In this document: positions 1 to 9,744 of the stretch, one piece after another | How the letters are laid out: every line of letters begins with the position of its first letter | Position numbering within the stretch: position 1 is the stretch's first letter | NCBI GenBank assembly: GCA_017626325.1 | Contig: JAGAIZ010000073.1 | Coordinates: 1 to 33,048, forward strand | Direction: 5' to 3' | DNA from: Lachnospiraceae bacterium | Lineage (GTDB): Bacteria > Bacillota > Clostridia > Lachnospirales > Lachnospiraceae | DNA: 33,048 bases | Program-made: the position numbers and the translations under genes | Notes under the pieces: model-generated | The model's input: the letters and a program-made list of their open reading frames with translations, nothing else | Told to the model about the DNA's origin: nothing | Databases searched by the model: none

Positions 1-155
1 ATGTGACGAACCGTTTTTCCATGCTGTCTTCCCTGCTCAGTTTCCTGACGGTGGAGGAGATCTTCCATGTGCTGGTTCCTGTTTCTCTGGGAATCGGCGT
101 CGGCATTGGTTTCCTGGGCAGTATTGTGACAGTCAGAAAGCACTTAAGAGTGTAG
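1..155 (+). CDS. ftsX: Cell-division protein FtsX, C-terminal end (partial)
   Basis: Only the last ~50 codons are present; the reading frame runs from base 3 to a TAG at 153-155. The peptide shows one hydrophobic segment (residues around LVPVSLGIGVGIGFLGS) followed by a short basic tail ending RKHLRV, the usual end of the fourth membrane helix and cytoplasmic tail of FtsX. In the family, FtsEX is an ABC-type complex that couples the divisome to extracellular murein hydrolases. The next gene, 17 bp downstream, is a coiled-coil M23 hydrolase of the kind FtsEX controls, and that order supports the call. The 5' part lies outside the window, so start and length cannot be judged. A GTG at base 3 is internal. 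Confidence 0.8.
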   Translation, partial: VTNRFSMLSSLLSFLTVEEIFHVLVPVSLGIGVGIGFLGSIVTVRKHLRV

Positions 156-172
156 GATTCATTGGTATAGGG

Positions 173-1387
173 ATGTATATGAAGCATTGGAAGAAAGCCA
201 TTTGTCTGTTGGTGAGCATGACCATTCTATTCACATATGCTTCTCCTTCCAGAGCGGCGACCACAAACGAGAGCATTAAGCAGAAGGAAGCGGAGATTGC
301 GGAGGCGAAGAAAGAGGTCTCCAATCTGAAATCCAATCTGACAGATGTGGAGAAGCTCAAGAAGGAACTGGAAGCGTCGAAAAGCAGCCTGACAGCGTAT
401 GTGGTGGAGCTTGACGGACAATTAAGCAGCATACAGGCAAAGATTGAACAATATAATACATTAATCACGGAAAAAGAAGAAGAGATCGAAACTACCGGCA
501 AAGAACTGGAAGAGGCAATCGAACAGCAGGAACAGCAGTACGAGGCGATGAAGAAGCGTATTAAGTTCATGTATGAGAAGGGAGATACCTTCTATCTGGA
601 ATTGTTGTTTACATCCGGCGGGTTTGCGGATATGACGAATAAGGCTGATTATATCGAGGCGTTATCACGATATGACAGAGAGAAGCTGGAAGAATACGCA
701 CAGACCACCGAGCTGATCCAGCTATGCAAGGAAGAACTGGAAGCGGAGAAGGAAGTGCTGGATGAGGCGAAGGTTGCGGTAGAGCAGGAGGAAGCCAATG
801 TCAATACGCTGATTGCGGAGAAGGAAGCGCAGATTACAGCGGTGTCCGGCGATATTTCCGATAAGGAGGCGGCGATCAAAGAATATGAAGCGATGATCGC
901 ACAGGAGAATGCGGAGATTGCGGCGCTGGAAAAGGCGGTGGCGGAAGAAAAGGCCAGGCTCGCGGCAGAGAACGCGCAGGCCAGGATTTACAACGGCGGT
1001 ATGTTTGCCTTCCCGCTTACCAGTTATACAAGAATATCCGATAACTACGGTAACCGTATTCATCCGATTCTGGGCACACAGCAGTTCCATAACGGCGTAG
1101 ATTTTGCGGCTCCGGCAGGCACACCGATACTGGCGGCATACGATGGAGATGTGGTGGCGGCGGCTTACAGCAGTTCTATGGGCAACTACATTATGATCGA
1201 CCATGGAAGCGGTCTGTATACGATATACATGCATGCTTCGGCATTATATGTGTCCAAAGGGCAGACAGTTACCAAGGGACAGACAATTGCGGGAGTAGGT
1301 ACTACGGGAAGATCTACAGGCAACCATCTGCATTTCAGCGTGCGTTTGAACGGCAGCTATGTAAGTCCGTGGAATTATATACAATAG
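173..1387 (+). CDS. Secreted coiled-coil M23 (LytM/EnvC/PcsB-like) murein hydrolase
   Basis: Predicted extracellular peptidoglycan endopeptidase or hydrolase activator, 404 aa. Residues 1-28 form a signal peptide (basic start, hydrophobic core, SRA-A end). Residues ~30-265 are a long charged coiled coil rich in E, K and A, as in PcsB/EnvC proteins controlled by FtsEX. The last ~120 residues are an M23/LytM domain with the zinc-site pattern in place: H306-x3-D310, H354 and the H385-L-H387 motif. All metal ligands are present, so the domain looks catalytically competent rather than a degenerate activator. The gene follows ftsX by 17 bp and precedes ctpA by 34 bp, probably one operon. The start could be ATG 173 or ATG 179; neither has a strong Shine-Dalgarno, and only a weak AGGG precedes 173. 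Confidence 0.93.
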   Translation: MYMKHWKKAICLLVSMTILFTYASPSRAATTNESIKQKEAEIAEAKKEVSNLKSNLTDVEKLKKELEASKSSLTAYVVELDGQLSSIQAKIEQYNTLITEKEEEIETTGKELEEAIEQQEQQYEAMKKRIKFMYEKGDTFYLELLFTSGGFADMTNKADYIEALSRYDREKLEEYAQTTELIQLCKEELEAEKEVLDEAKVAVEQEEANVNTLIAEKEAQITAVSGDISDKEAAIKEYEAMIAQENAEIAALEKAVAEEKARLAAENAQARIYNGGMFAFPLTSYTRISDNYGNRIHPILGTQQFHNGVDFAAPAGTPILAAYDGDVVAAAYSSSMGNYIMIDHGSGLYTIYMHASALYVSKGQTVTKGQTIAGVGTTGRSTGNHLHFSVRLNGSYVSPWNYIQ

Positions 1388-1421
1388 AAAACAGTATATT
1401 ATAAGTGGGAGATGAATCGTT

Positions 1422-2714
1422 TTGAATCAAAACGGAGATAACAATTACTATAACAATGATTATAGTCAGCCGGGAGGGCAGAATAATAAGACGGGCATGC
1501 TTTTGCTCGGAATGCTGCTGGGTGTGATTCTGACGACGCTGATAAGCGCATGTGTTTTTGTAGGTGTAAAGGTAGTGGATCTGGCGGGAAATAAAACAGC
1601 CAGACAGGCAAGCGCCAACGCAGAGGAAGCAGACAGCGTGATCAATGACGAGAGCATAGAGAAGCTCGAAGCGATCGAAGAAGTGATCGAACAATATTAT
1701 TATAAAGACGAAGATATTGATACGGACGCGATGATCGAGGGTATGTATGCGGGAGTTGTAGATTCATTGGGGGATCCCTATTCCGTATATTATACGGCGG
1801 AAGAGTGGCAGGCGCTCATGCAGGAGACGGAAGGCATCTATTATGGGATCGGCGCTTATCTGAGCCTTGATCCGGCTACCGGGCTGGCCAGAATAAGCGG
1901 TGTGATCGCGGATACTCCTGCGCAAGAGGCAGGGCTTAGAGAGAATGACATTATCTATCAGGTAGACGGCGAGAGCGTGCAGGGACTGGAGTTATCAGAG
2001 ATTGTATCCAGGGTAAAAGGCGAAGAAGGCACGCAGGTGCATCTTACGATCGTAAGAGAAGGTGAGACGGACTATCTGGAGATCGATGTGACCAGAAGAC
2101 AGATAGAATCGCCCACTGTTAATTATGAGATGCTGGATGACGGCATCGGTTATATTCAGATTACGGAATTTGACGACGTGACGACAGACCAGTTTACGGA
2201 AGCGCTGGCGGTCATCAAAGGCTCGGATGCCAAAGGACTGATTCTCGATCTGCGCGGCAATCCGGGGGGCAGTCTTCCTGTAGTGGTAGATATAGCGAGA
2301 ATGATTCTGCCTGAGGGAAGGATCGTGTATACAGAGAACAAATACGGTGAGAAAGAGGAGTATACCTGCGACGGAAAGCATGAACTGGATATTCCTCTGG
2401 TAGTACTGGTAAACGGCAATTCCGCCAGTGCCTCCGAGATTCTTGCCGGAGCGATTAAGGATTATAACAAAGGTACATTAATCGGGACCATCACCTTCGG
2501 CAAAGGCATTGTGCAGAGAGTGCTGCCGCTGACAGACGGAACCGCATTGAAGCTGACCATCAGCGACTACTATACGCCGAACGGCAACAATATTCACGGA
2601 ATCGGTATCGAGCCGGATATTGAGTGCGAGCTTGACACGCAAGCCTATTATGAGGATGGTGTGGATAATCAGTTGGAATGCGCGGTGGAAGAGATGGAGA
2701 AACTGTTGAAATAA
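1422..2714 (+). CDS. ctpA: Carboxy-terminal processing protease CtpA (S41, PDZ)
   Basis: Membrane-anchored serine protease, 430 aa. The N-terminus is a short Asn-rich cytoplasmic tail, then one membrane helix at residues ~25-48, so the body is extracellular. A PDZ domain lies at ~135-215, followed by the S41 peptidase core (~240-410). The Ser/Lys dyad can be placed by spacing: S336 in NGNSASASE and K361 in FGKG, 25 residues apart, with Q365 four further on; this matches the S/K/Q triad of CtpB/Tsp proteases. The best start is TTG 1422, because the nearby ATG at 1412 is in another frame; a GGGAG lies ~10 nt upstream. In this family such proteases trim secreted or membrane proteins, and the position behind ftsX and an M23 hydrolase suggests an envelope substrate. 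A terminator follows. Confidence 0.95.
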   Translation: MNQNGDNNYYNNDYSQPGGQNNKTGMLLLGMLLGVILTTLISACVFVGVKVVDLAGNKTARQASANAEEADSVINDESIEKLEAIEEVIEQYYYKDEDIDTDAMIEGMYAGVVDSLGDPYSVYYTAEEWQALMQETEGIYYGIGAYLSLDPATGLARISGVIADTPAQEAGLRENDIIYQVDGESVQGLELSEIVSRVKGEEGTQVHLTIVREGETDYLEIDVTRRQIESPTVNYEMLDDGIGYIQITEFDDVTTDQFTEALAVIKGSDAKGLILDLRGNPGGSLPVVVDIARMILPEGRIVYTENKYGEKEEYTCDGKHELDIPLVVLVNGNSASASEILAGAIKDYNKGTLIGTITFGKGIVQRVLPLTDGTALKLTISDYYTPNGNNIHGIGIEPDIECELDTQAYYEDGVDNQLECAVEEMEKLLK

Positions 2715-2745
2715 TGTATGATGATATTAAGAAGCGGAATAGGAA

Positions 2746-2773
2746 GCGGGACTTTTCGGGGTCCCGCCTTTTT
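2746..2773 (+). terminator. Rho-independent terminator after ctpA
   Basis: A perfect 7-bp stem GCGGGAC (2746-2752) / GTCCCGC (2761-2767) with an 8-nt loop is followed by C and TTTTT (2769-2773). It sits 31 bp after the ctpA stop and would end the ftsX-hydrolase-ctpA transcript. Confidence 0.85.
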
Positions 2774-2900
2774 GCACGTATCAGCAGAGTCAGAAAGCCG
2801 CCCAGGCAGCCGCCATGCGTGCATGAGCGGATGAATGAGCGGCTTTCTGACGAGCAACGCGAACTCGGGACACAGGGTGGGCCTGAGTCTGCTGATATGC
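2774..2900 (+). ncRNA. Candidate structured RNA: three-way junction of unknown class
   Basis: This gene-free segment folds on paper into a closed three-way junction. P1 is TATCAGCAGA (2779-2788) with TCTGCTGATA (2888-2897), 10 bp, extendable by GCA/TGC past a 2-nt bulge. P2 is GTCAGAAAGCCGC (2789-2801) with GCGGCTTTCTGAC (2839-2851), 13 bp, stacked directly on P1. P2 encloses a hairpin CCGCCATGC (2810-2818) / GCATGaGCGG (2821-2830). P3 is CTCGGG (2864-2869) with CCTGAG (2882-2887) and abuts the 3' arm of P1. The P3 G-T pair is a wobble only in + strand RNA, which favours the + strand. I do not recognise the class. No clear promoter precedes it, so it could also be a palindromic repeat element rather than a transcribed RNA. 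Confidence 0.4.
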
Positions 2901-2950
2901 CCTTTAATGCATTAAAGAAAAACAAAACAGAACAAATGTTTGATTTTTGC

Positions 2951-2979
2951 TGTACATTTAAATTTTTCTTTGCTATAAT
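2951..2979 (+). promoter_or_regulatory. Sigma-A promoter of the AlbA_2 gene
   Basis: TGTACA (2951-2956), a 17-bp AT-rich spacer and a perfect TATAAT (2974-2979) lie 120 bp before the ATG at 3100. The start of transcription would be near 2986. The rest of 2715-3099 holds the ctpA terminator, the junction element and a 16-bp palindrome CTTTAATGCATTAAAG just after it. Confidence 0.7.
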
Positions 2980-3099
2980 ACAGTTTGACAGAAAGGACAG
3001 AAACAAATGTCTCTAATGAGTCATTATATTTCCCGAAAGGATAACAGAAAGATATTTTGAGATAAATGAATTTGCAAAAGGTAATTTGGAGGTGGGCAA

Positions 3100-4596
3100 A
3101 TGTTTGATATATCCAGGTTTGACGAATATAAAGAGGATAACAGAAGGGAAGTCAAGAAAGCAAAAGGCGGTTTGCCAGTATCTCTTTGGGAAACATATTC
3201 CGCTTTTGCAAATTGCTATGGAGGAGTAATTATTCTTGGTGTTCAGGAAGGAATAGATGGAAGCTGGAAAGCCACAGGTTTGGAGAATGAAGAAAAACTG
3301 TGAAAGGACTTTTGGGATACAATAAATAATCCCAATAAGATAAGCATTAATCTGATCACAGATAATGATATAAGAATTTATAAAGTCGTTGGTGGCATCA
3401 TTATGACCATTTCTGTACCGATGGCAGCTAGAGAACAGAAGCCAGTTTATATTAATGGAGATATGTTTAGGGGGACTTTTCGACGGAATTGGGAAGGGGA
3501 TTATCATTGTACTCCAAGTGAAGTGAGAGCCATGCTCCGTGATCAGACGGAACAGACCATGGATATGAAAATTCTGGAGGATTGGTCAGTAGCCGATTTG
3601 AACCAAGAGACTATTCAGTCGTACCGTAATCTTCATAGGAGCTGGAAGCCTGGACATGTGTGGGAAATGTTAGAAAACGAAGAGTATTTGAAAAATATTG
3701 GGGCTGCGGCAAAGTCAAAATCAGATGATAAACTGCATCCGACGGCTGCTGGGATGTTGATGTTTGGTAATGAATATGATATTATTCGGGAATTCCCGGA
3801 ATATTTTTTGGATTATAGAGAAACTCTTGATCCAACAATACGTTGGACAGATAGATTACAGTCCAGTTCCGGAGAATGGTCGGGAAATGTATTTGATTTC
3901 TATTTTCGTGTTTATTATAAAATTATTAAAGATGTAAAAATTCCTTTTAAAATTGTAGGTGGTGTGCGAATAGATGATACACCGGTTCATAAAGCACTTA
4001 GAGAGGCATTGGCGAATTGCCTTGTAAATACCGATTTTTATGTGCCACGGGGAGTGGTTATCAAAAAAGAGAACGATTTGCTGATATTAGAAAATCCGGG
4101 ATATATTCGTACGGGAAAAGAACAGATGCGCAAAGGTGGAGAATCTGATCCCAGAAATAAAGCTTTGATGAAAAGGTTTAATTTGATTAATATTGGTGAA
4201 CGTGCAGGGAGCGGCGTTCCTGATATTTTTCAGACCTGGGATCAGGAGGGGTGGGTAGAACCAATAATAGAGGAAAGATATGGTGATGCCGCAAGAACGA
4301 TTTTAACTTTATCTTTTGAAAAAAATGTAAGCCCAAAAGATTTGAGCGATGCCGCTCAAAAAACCGCTCAAAAAACCGCTCAAAAAAATGATAAAAGTGA
4401 AGCATTGATTCAGTATTGTCATGAGCCGCGTACAAGAGAAGAAATGATGGAGTTCCTGGGTATTAAACACAGGACAACATTTAGGAATACCTATCTCAAA
4501 CCGTTGCTGGAGACAGAAAAGCTTTTTATGACATATCCTGAGAAGCCAAGGAGTAAGAATCAGAAATTTTATTCTGAGTTGAAAGATGATGTTTAG
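3100..4596 (+). pseudogene. AlbA_2 (Schlafen-type) DNA-binding / GHKL-ATPase protein, interrupted by in-frame TGA
   Basis: One frame runs 3100-4596 except for a single TGA at 3301-3303. The first part (67 codons) has a strong GGAGG at 3088-3092 and carries the start of an AlbA_2 domain (EVKKAKGGLPVS... FANCYGGVIILGVQEG). After the TGA the frame continues at once with KDFWDTINNPNKISINL, as a homologue would, so the two halves are one gene with a nonsense codon. The second half has a GHKL-type ATPase region (REALANCLVNTDF, ENPG, GERAGSGVPDI) and a C-terminal winged-helix-like part after an AQKTAQKTAQK linker. An internal restart at ATG 3403 has no Shine-Dalgarno. The gene is much more AT-rich than its neighbours and sits between ctpA and uvrB, which suggests acquisition by transfer. 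The family is often described as a putative transcriptional regulator; its precise function is unknown. Confidence 0.8.
4354..4389 (+). repeat. Three tandem 12-bp units coding for the AQKT linker
   Basis: GCTCAAAAAACC occurs at 4354-4365 and 4366-4377, with a degenerate third unit at 4378-4389. Each unit keeps frame and codes for A-Q-K-T. Poly-A-rich tandem units of this kind can change copy number by replication slippage. Confidence 0.85.
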
Positions 4597-4613
4597 AGGA
4601 ACAGGAGAAATAT

Positions 4614-6605
4614 ATGGATCATTTTGAATTAGTATCAGAATACGCCCCCACCGGCGATCAGCCGCAGGCCATAGAAGCCCTCGTAGAAGGCTTCAAAAAA
4701 GGCAATCAATTCCAGACCCTTCTGGGCGTTACCGGTTCGGGCAAGACGTTTACTATGGCGAACGTCATTCAGGCGCTGAATAAGCCGACGCTGGTAATTG
4801 CGCACAACAAAACACTGGCCGCGCAGCTCTATGGTGAGTTCAAGGAATTTTTCCCGGAAAACGCGGTAGAATATTTCGTATCCTACTACGATTATTATCA
4901 ACCGGAAGCATATGTACCGTCTACGGATACCTATATTGCCAAGGATTCTGCCATTAATGATGAGATAGATAAACTGCGGCTATCGGCCACTGCTTCGCTG
5001 ACGGAGCGCAAGGACGTGGTGGTGATTGCCAGTGTGTCCTGTATCTATGGTCTGGGAAGTCCGGAGGAGTATGCGGGCATGAGTATGTCTCTCAGACCGG
5101 GTATGCAGCGGGACAGGGACGATGTGATTCGTGGACTGATCGAGATGCAGTACAGCCGCAATGACATGGATCTGGACAGATGCTGTTTCCGTGTGCGGGG
5201 AGATGTGCTGGAAGTCTGTCCGGCTCAGGGCGGAGACTATCTGATTCGGATTGAGTTCTTTGGTGACGAGATTGACAGGATAGCGGAGACTGACCCATTG
5301 ACGGGGCAGGTCCATGCTACGCTGGAGCATGTGATGATCTATCCGGCATCCCACTATGTGGTGCCGCAGGAGAAGATTAATGCTGCCTGTGTGAAGATCG
5401 AGAAGGAATTGGAGGAACGGGTCAGATATTTCAAGGGCGAGGACAAGCTGCTGGAGGCCCAGCGTATCTCGGAACGGACGAATTTCGATATCGAGATGCT
5501 GCGAGAGACGGGCTTTTGCTCCGGTATTGAGAATTATTCCAGACATTTGAACGGAATGGCGGAGGGAGAACCTCCTTTTACTCTGTTGGATTACTTCAAG
5601 GATGATTTTCTGATTATCATAGATGAGTCCCATATGACGATACCGCAGATTCGCGGTATGTTTGCGGGGGACAGGTCGCGTAAGAATACGCTGGTTGATT
5701 ATGGATTCCGCCTGCCGTCGGCGTTGGATAACAGGCCGTTGTGCTTCGAGGAGTTTGAACAGCACATCGACCAGATGCTGTTTGTATCGGCTACACCCTC
5801 AGAGTATGAGGCAAGTCATGAGTTGTTTCGGACAGAACAGATTATCCGTCCTACAGGTCTTCTTGACCCGGAGGTGGACGTTCGTCCGGTGGAAGGACAG
5901 ATTGACGATCTGATTTCGGAAGTCAATAAAGAGGTGGCGGAACATAATAAAGTGCTCGTGACAACCCTGACGAAGCGGATGGCGGAAGATCTGACTGCCT
6001 ATATGAATGATGTGGGAATCCGTGTGAAGTATTTGCACTCGGATATCGATACGCTGGAGCGTGCAGAGATTATCCGCGATATGCGTCTGGACGTGTTCGA
6101 TGTGCTGGTGGGAATCAATTTGCTCAGGGAAGGACTGGATATTCCTGAGATTTCTCTGGTGGCGATTCTGGATGCGGATAAGGAAGGCTTTCTGCGTTCC
6201 GAAACTTCACTGATTCAGACGATCGGGCGCGCGGCGCGTAACGCGAAGGGACATGTCATCATGTATGCGGATAACATGACGGATTCCATGCATAACGCTA
6301 TTACCGAGACGAACCGACGCAGGCAGATTCAGCAGCAGTACAATGAAGAACATGGCATTACGCCGCAGACGATACAGAAAGCGGTTCGCGACTTGATCAG
6401 TATTTCCAAGACGATAGCCAAGGAAGAGATGAAGTTTGAGAAAGATCCTGAATCCATGAGCAGGCAGGAGTTAGAGAAGCTGGTTAAGGACGTGGAGAAG
6501 CAGATGAAGAAAGCGGCGGCGGATCTGAACTTTGAGGCGGCGGCGCAACTGCGTGACCGTATGGTAGAACTGAAAGGGAAACTGCGGGATTTTGACAGGG
6601 AATGA
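4614..6605 (+). CDS. uvrB: Excinuclease ABC subunit UvrB
   Basis: DNA damage-verification helicase of nucleotide excision repair, 663 aa, the normal full length. Visible motifs: Walker A GVTGSGKT (residues 38-45), the tyrosine-rich beta-hairpin [12 protein letters not shown] (~91-102) that inserts between DNA strands, the Walker B/DEAD-like DESH at 337-340, helicase motifs near [17 protein letters not shown] and [12 protein letters not shown], and a C-terminal UVR domain ([19 protein letters not shown] onward) for UvrC contact. AGGAG lies just upstream of ATG 4614. It follows the interrupted AlbA_2 gene by 17 bp and precedes uvrA by 80 bp. I see no LexA-type box directly before it. UvrB acts with UvrA, which loads it on the lesion, and with UvrC, which is not in the window. 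Confidence 0.98.
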   Translation: MDHFELVSEYAPTGDQPQAIEALVEGFKKGNQFQTLLGVTGSGKTFTMANVIQALNKPTLVIAHNKTLAAQLYGEFKEFFPENAVEYFVSYYDYYQPEAYVPSTDTYIAKDSAINDEIDKLRLSATASLTERKDVVVIASVSCIYGLGSPEEYAGMSMSLRPGMQRDRDDVIRGLIEMQYSRNDMDLDRCCFRVRGDVLEVCPAQGGDYLIRIEFFGDEIDRIAETDPLTGQVHATLEHVMIYPASHYVVPQEKINAACVKIEKELEERVRYFKGEDKLLEAQRISERTNFDIEMLRETGFCSGIENYSRHLNGMAEGEPPFTLLDYFKDDFLIIIDESHMTIPQIRGMFAGDRSRKNTLVDYGFRLPSALDNRPLCFEEFEQHIDQMLFVSATPSEYEASHELFRTEQIIRPTGLLDPEVDVRPVEGQIDDLISEVNKEVAEHNKVLVTTLTKRMAEDLTAYMNDVGIRVKYLHSDIDTLERAEIIRDMRLDVFDVLVGINLLREGLDIPEISLVAILDADKEGFLRSETSLIQTIGRAARNAKGHVIMYADNMTDSMHNAITETNRRRQIQQQYNEEHGITPQTIQKAVRDLISISKTIAKEEMKFEKDPESMSRQELEKLVKDVEKQMKKAAADLNFEAAAQLRDRMVELKGKLRDFDRE

Positions 6606-6685
6606 AGTAACAAAAGAGCAGTGTCCTTCCTGTGAAAGGATACAAATTAAACATATTATATACAGAACAGAACAGGAGAATTGAC

Positions 6686-9562
6686 ATGGCAGATACAGAC
6701 GCAATAAAGATGCGCCCGAGACAGTATATTAAGATCCGGGGCGCCAACGAGCATAATTTGAAAGGAATCGATGTGGATATTCCGCGCAATGAATTTGTTG
6801 TGCTGACGGGGTTATCAGGCTCCGGTAAGTCCTCATTGGCTTTCGATACGATTTACGCGGAGGGACAGAGACGGTATATGGAATCTCTTTCCTCTTATGC
6901 GAGGCAGTTCCTGGGACAGATGGAAAAACCAGACGTGGAGAAGATTGAAGGACTTTCCCCGGCGATTTCCATTGATCAGAAGTCCACGAACCGCAATCCT
7001 CGTTCTACCGTGGGAACGGTGACGGAGATTTACGATTATTTCCGTCTGCTCTATGCGCGTATCGGTATACCGCATTGTCCTAACTGCGGCAAGGAGATTA
7101 GAAAGCAGACGGTGGACGAGATTGTAGACCAGATTCTGGCGCTTCCGGAAGGAACGAAGATTCAGCTTCTGGCGCCGGTGGTGCGGGGCAGGAAGGGTGA
7201 GCACGTCAAGGTATTCGAGCGCGCTAAGAGGAGCGGCTACGTGAGGGTGCGCGTGGACGGAAATCTCTATGATTTGTCTGAGGAGATTAAGTTAGAGAAG
7301 AATATTAAGCATAATATCGAAATTATTGTAGATCGTCTGGTGGTAAAGGAAGGCATAGAGCGCCGTCTTACGGATTCTATTGAGAATGTGTTTGCGCTGG
7401 CGGAAGGGCTTATGATTCTTGATATTATCGGCGGAGAACCTGTGAATTTCAGCCAGAGCTTTGCCTGTCCCGACTGCGGTGTCAGCATCAGCGAGATAGA
7501 GCCGAGAAGTTTTTCCTTCAACAATCCGTTTGGCGCCTGTCCGGTGTGTTTTGGCCTTGGCTATAAGATGGAATTTGATGTGGATTTGATGATTCCCGAT
7601 AAGAGTCTCAGCCTGAGTGAAGGGGCGATTTCCGTGATGGGCTGGCAGTCCAGCGGCGACAAGGGCAGCTTTACCAACGCGATATTACAGGCTTTGGCGA
7701 GAGAATTCGGATTCAGCATGGAGACGCCTTTTGAAGCGTTATCGCCAGAGATACAGGACATTATTATTAATGGTACAAATAAGAAGGTTGACGTTTATTA
7801 TGAAGGACAGCGGGGCAAGGGAGTCTATCCCATCGCCTTTGAAGGACTGATTAAGAGCGTGGAACGTAAATACCGCGAAACAGGCTCGGATATTATGAAG
7901 CAGGAATACGAGACTTTTATGCGTATTACCCCTTGTAAAGAATGTAAAGGAATGCGCCTGAAAAAGGAATCGCTGGCGGTGACGGTATGCGATAAGAATA
8001 TTTATGAAATCACTTCTCTTTCCATTGCGAAGCTGCATGAATTCGTGGGCAATATGAAGCTGACACCCCAGCAGGAACTGATCGGCAGGCAGATTCTGAA
8101 AGAAATCCGTGCCCGCGTAGGCTTCTTAATGGAAGTGGGTTTGGAATACTTAAGTCTGTCCAGAGCAACAGGGACACTGTCCGGCGGCGAAGCCCAGCGC
8201 ATCCGTCTGGCGACTCAGATTGGCTCCGGGCTGGTGGGCGTGTGTTATATTCTGGACGAGCCAAGCATCGGCCTGCACCAGAGGGATAACGACAAGCTGA
8301 TTGCTGCGCTGAAGAATCTGAAGGATATGGGAAATACCCTGATCGTGGTAGAGCACGACGAGGATACGATGCTGGCGGCGGATCATATCGTGGATATCGG
8401 ACCGGGGGCAGGTTCCCATGGCGGCGAGGTGGTCGCGCAGGGAACGGCGGAGGAAATCATGCAGGTGGAGGAGTCCGTGACAGGACAATACCTGAGCGGT
8501 AAATTGCAGATTCCTGTCCCTGCGGCGCGCAGAAAACCGGCTGGCTGGCTGACCGTAAAAGGTGCGGAAGAGAACAACCTGAAGAAAATAGACGTGAAGA
8601 TTCCGACAGGCATCATGACCTGTGTTACGGGTGTATCAGGTTCCGGCAAGAGCTCGCTTGTCAATGAGATTCTGTACAAAAGACTGGCAAGAGACTTAAA
8701 CAGGGCGAGAACCATTCCGGGAAAGCATAAGGCGGTTCTTGGAATCGAGCAGCTTGATAAAGTGATCGACATCGACCAGTCGCCCATTGGAAGGACGCCG
8801 CGTTCCAATCCGGCGACTTATACGGGCGTGTTCGACCAGATCAGGGATTTGTTCGCTTCTACCCAGGACGCGAAGGCCAGAGGCTACAGCAAAGGAAGGT
8901 TCAGCTTCAATGTGAAGGGCGGACGCTGCGAGGCATGCAACGGCGATGGCATCATTAAGATTGAGATGCATTTCCTGCCGGATGTGTATGTACCCTGCGA
9001 GGTATGCGGCGGCAAGCGTTACAACAGAGAAACACTGGAAGTGAAATATAAGGGGAAGAGCATTTATGACGTACTGGACATGACGGTGGAAGAGGCGGTT
9101 CCCTTCTTCGAGAATCTGCCTTCCATCCGCAGGAAAATTGAGACCTTGTATGATGTGGGACTCTCCTATGTGAAGTTAGGGCAGCCTTCTACCACATTGT
9201 CCGGCGGCGAGGCGCAGCGTATCAAGCTGGCAACGGAGTTAAGCAGGCGCAGTACCGGCAAGACGATTTATATTCTGGACGAGCCTACTACCGGACTGCA
9301 CTTTGCGGATGTGCATAAGCTGGTGGAGATTCTGCACAAGCTGGCGGAGGGCGGTAATACGGTCGTGGTGATAGAGCATAATCTGGATGTGATTAAGACC
9401 GCCGATTACATCATTGATATGGGACCGGAAGGCGGTGAAGGCGGCGGCACGGTGGTCGCCCAGGGAACGCCGGAGCAGATTGCGGAGAATCCCGATTCCT
9501 ATACGGGTATCTACGTGAAGAAGATGCTGGAACGGGCGAAGAAGAGTGCGGAGATATCATAG
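6686..9562 (+). CDS. uvrA: Excinuclease ABC subunit UvrA
   Basis: Lesion-sensing ABC ATPase of nucleotide excision repair, 958 aa from the chosen start. An in-frame start exists at 6632, but ATG 6686 has AGGAGA at 6674-6679 and gives the usual UvrA N-terminus ([20 protein letters not shown]). Both ABC modules are complete: Walker A GLSGSGKS (42-49) and GVSGSGKS (649-656), two LSGGEAQR signatures, and the Walker B stretches LDEPSIGL and LDEPTTGL. Zinc modules are present: the CPNCGK and CPDCG...CPVC cysteines in the first half, and CEAC...CEVCGG in the second. No frameshift or missing residue was seen. It pairs with the adjacent uvrB; the 80-bp gap holds no convincing promoter, so cotranscription is likely. 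Confidence 0.98.
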   Translation: MADTDAIKMRPRQYIKIRGANEHNLKGIDVDIPRNEFVVLTGLSGSGKSSLAFDTIYAEGQRRYMESLSSYARQFLGQMEKPDVEKIEGLSPAISIDQKSTNRNPRSTVGTVTEIYDYFRLLYARIGIPHCPNCGKEIRKQTVDEIVDQILALPEGTKIQLLAPVVRGRKGEHVKVFERAKRSGYVRVRVDGNLYDLSEEIKLEKNIKHNIEIIVDRLVVKEGIERRLTDSIENVFALAEGLMILDIIGGEPVNFSQSFACPDCGVSISEIEPRSFSFNNPFGACPVCFGLGYKMEFDVDLMIPDKSLSLSEGAISVMGWQSSGDKGSFTNAILQALAREFGFSMETPFEALSPEIQDIIINGTNKKVDVYYEGQRGKGVYPIAFEGLIKSVERKYRETGSDIMKQEYETFMRITPCKECKGMRLKKESLAVTVCDKNIYEITSLSIAKLHEFVGNMKLTPQQELIGRQILKEIRARVGFLMEVGLEYLSLSRATGTLSGGEAQRIRLATQIGSGLVGVCYILDEPSIGLHQRDNDKLIAALKNLKDMGNTLIVVEHDEDTMLAADHIVDIGPGAGSHGGEVVAQGTAEEIMQVEESVTGQYLSGKLQIPVPAARRKPAGWLTVKGAEENNLKKIDVKIPTGIMTCVTGVSGSGKSSLVNEILYKRLARDLNRARTIPGKHKAVLGIEQLDKVIDIDQSPIGRTPRSNPATYTGVFDQIRDLFASTQDAKARGYSKGRFSFNVKGGRCEACNGDGIIKIEMHFLPDVYVPCEVCGGKRYNRETLEVKYKGKSIYDVLDMTVEEAVPFFENLPSIRRKIETLYDVGLSYVKLGQPSTTLSGGEAQRIKLATELSRRSTGKTIYILDEPTTGLHFADVHKLVEILHKLAEGGNTVVVIEHNLDVIKTADYIIDMGPEGGEGGGTVVAQGTPEQIAENPDSYTGIYVKKMLERAKKSAEIS

Positions 9563-9678
9563 GATCCGGAGCTTCATACAAAGACTATGGCTTTATCATA
9601 GAAGAGGCGGGCAAGTGGCCTTATGTACTGAATATGTGCGGGAAATACCCAGAGACACCGATGCCGAATTATTATTAA
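9563..9678 (+). pseudogene. Possible 3' remnant of an unidentified gene
   Basis: Immediately after the uvrA stop, in another frame, about 38 codons read as ordinary protein sequence (SYKDYGFIIEEAGKWPYV..., ending CGKYPETPMPNYY) up to a TAA at 9676-9678. There is no upstream start codon or ribosome binding site, and further 5' the frame lies inside uvrA. It looks like the C-terminal end of a gene whose front is gone. The parent family is not recognised. Chance is possible at this length. Confidence 0.3.
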
Positions 9679-9701
9679 AGCGATTTTAAAGCCGTTTTGT
9701 C

Positions 9702-9739
9702 GGGAGGTGCTTGACACCTCCCAACCCATAATCTATAAT
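9702..9739 (+). promoter_or_regulatory. Perfect-consensus sigma-A promoter with a dyad over the -35 box
   Basis: TTGACA (9711-9716), a 17-bp spacer and TATAAT (9734-9739) match the consensus exactly. The inverted repeat GGGAGGTG (9702-9709) / CACCTCCC (9715-9722) brackets and overlaps the -35 hexamer. That placement would suit a repressor operator, but no regulator gene is adjacent. It drives the ABC exporter operon. Confidence 0.8.
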
Positions 9740-9744
9740 AAAAT

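Noticed and set aside
3007-3060. A 17-codon ORF (MSLMSHYISRK...) before the AlbA_2 gene
   Set aside because: Too short, no similarity recognised, and the main gene has its own strong ribosome binding site; at most an upstream ORF.
3301-3303. TGA as a selenocysteine codon
   Set aside because: The family has no redox cysteine there, no SECIS-like hairpin follows the codon closely, and other genes here use TGA as stop (for example the minus-strand HD gene).
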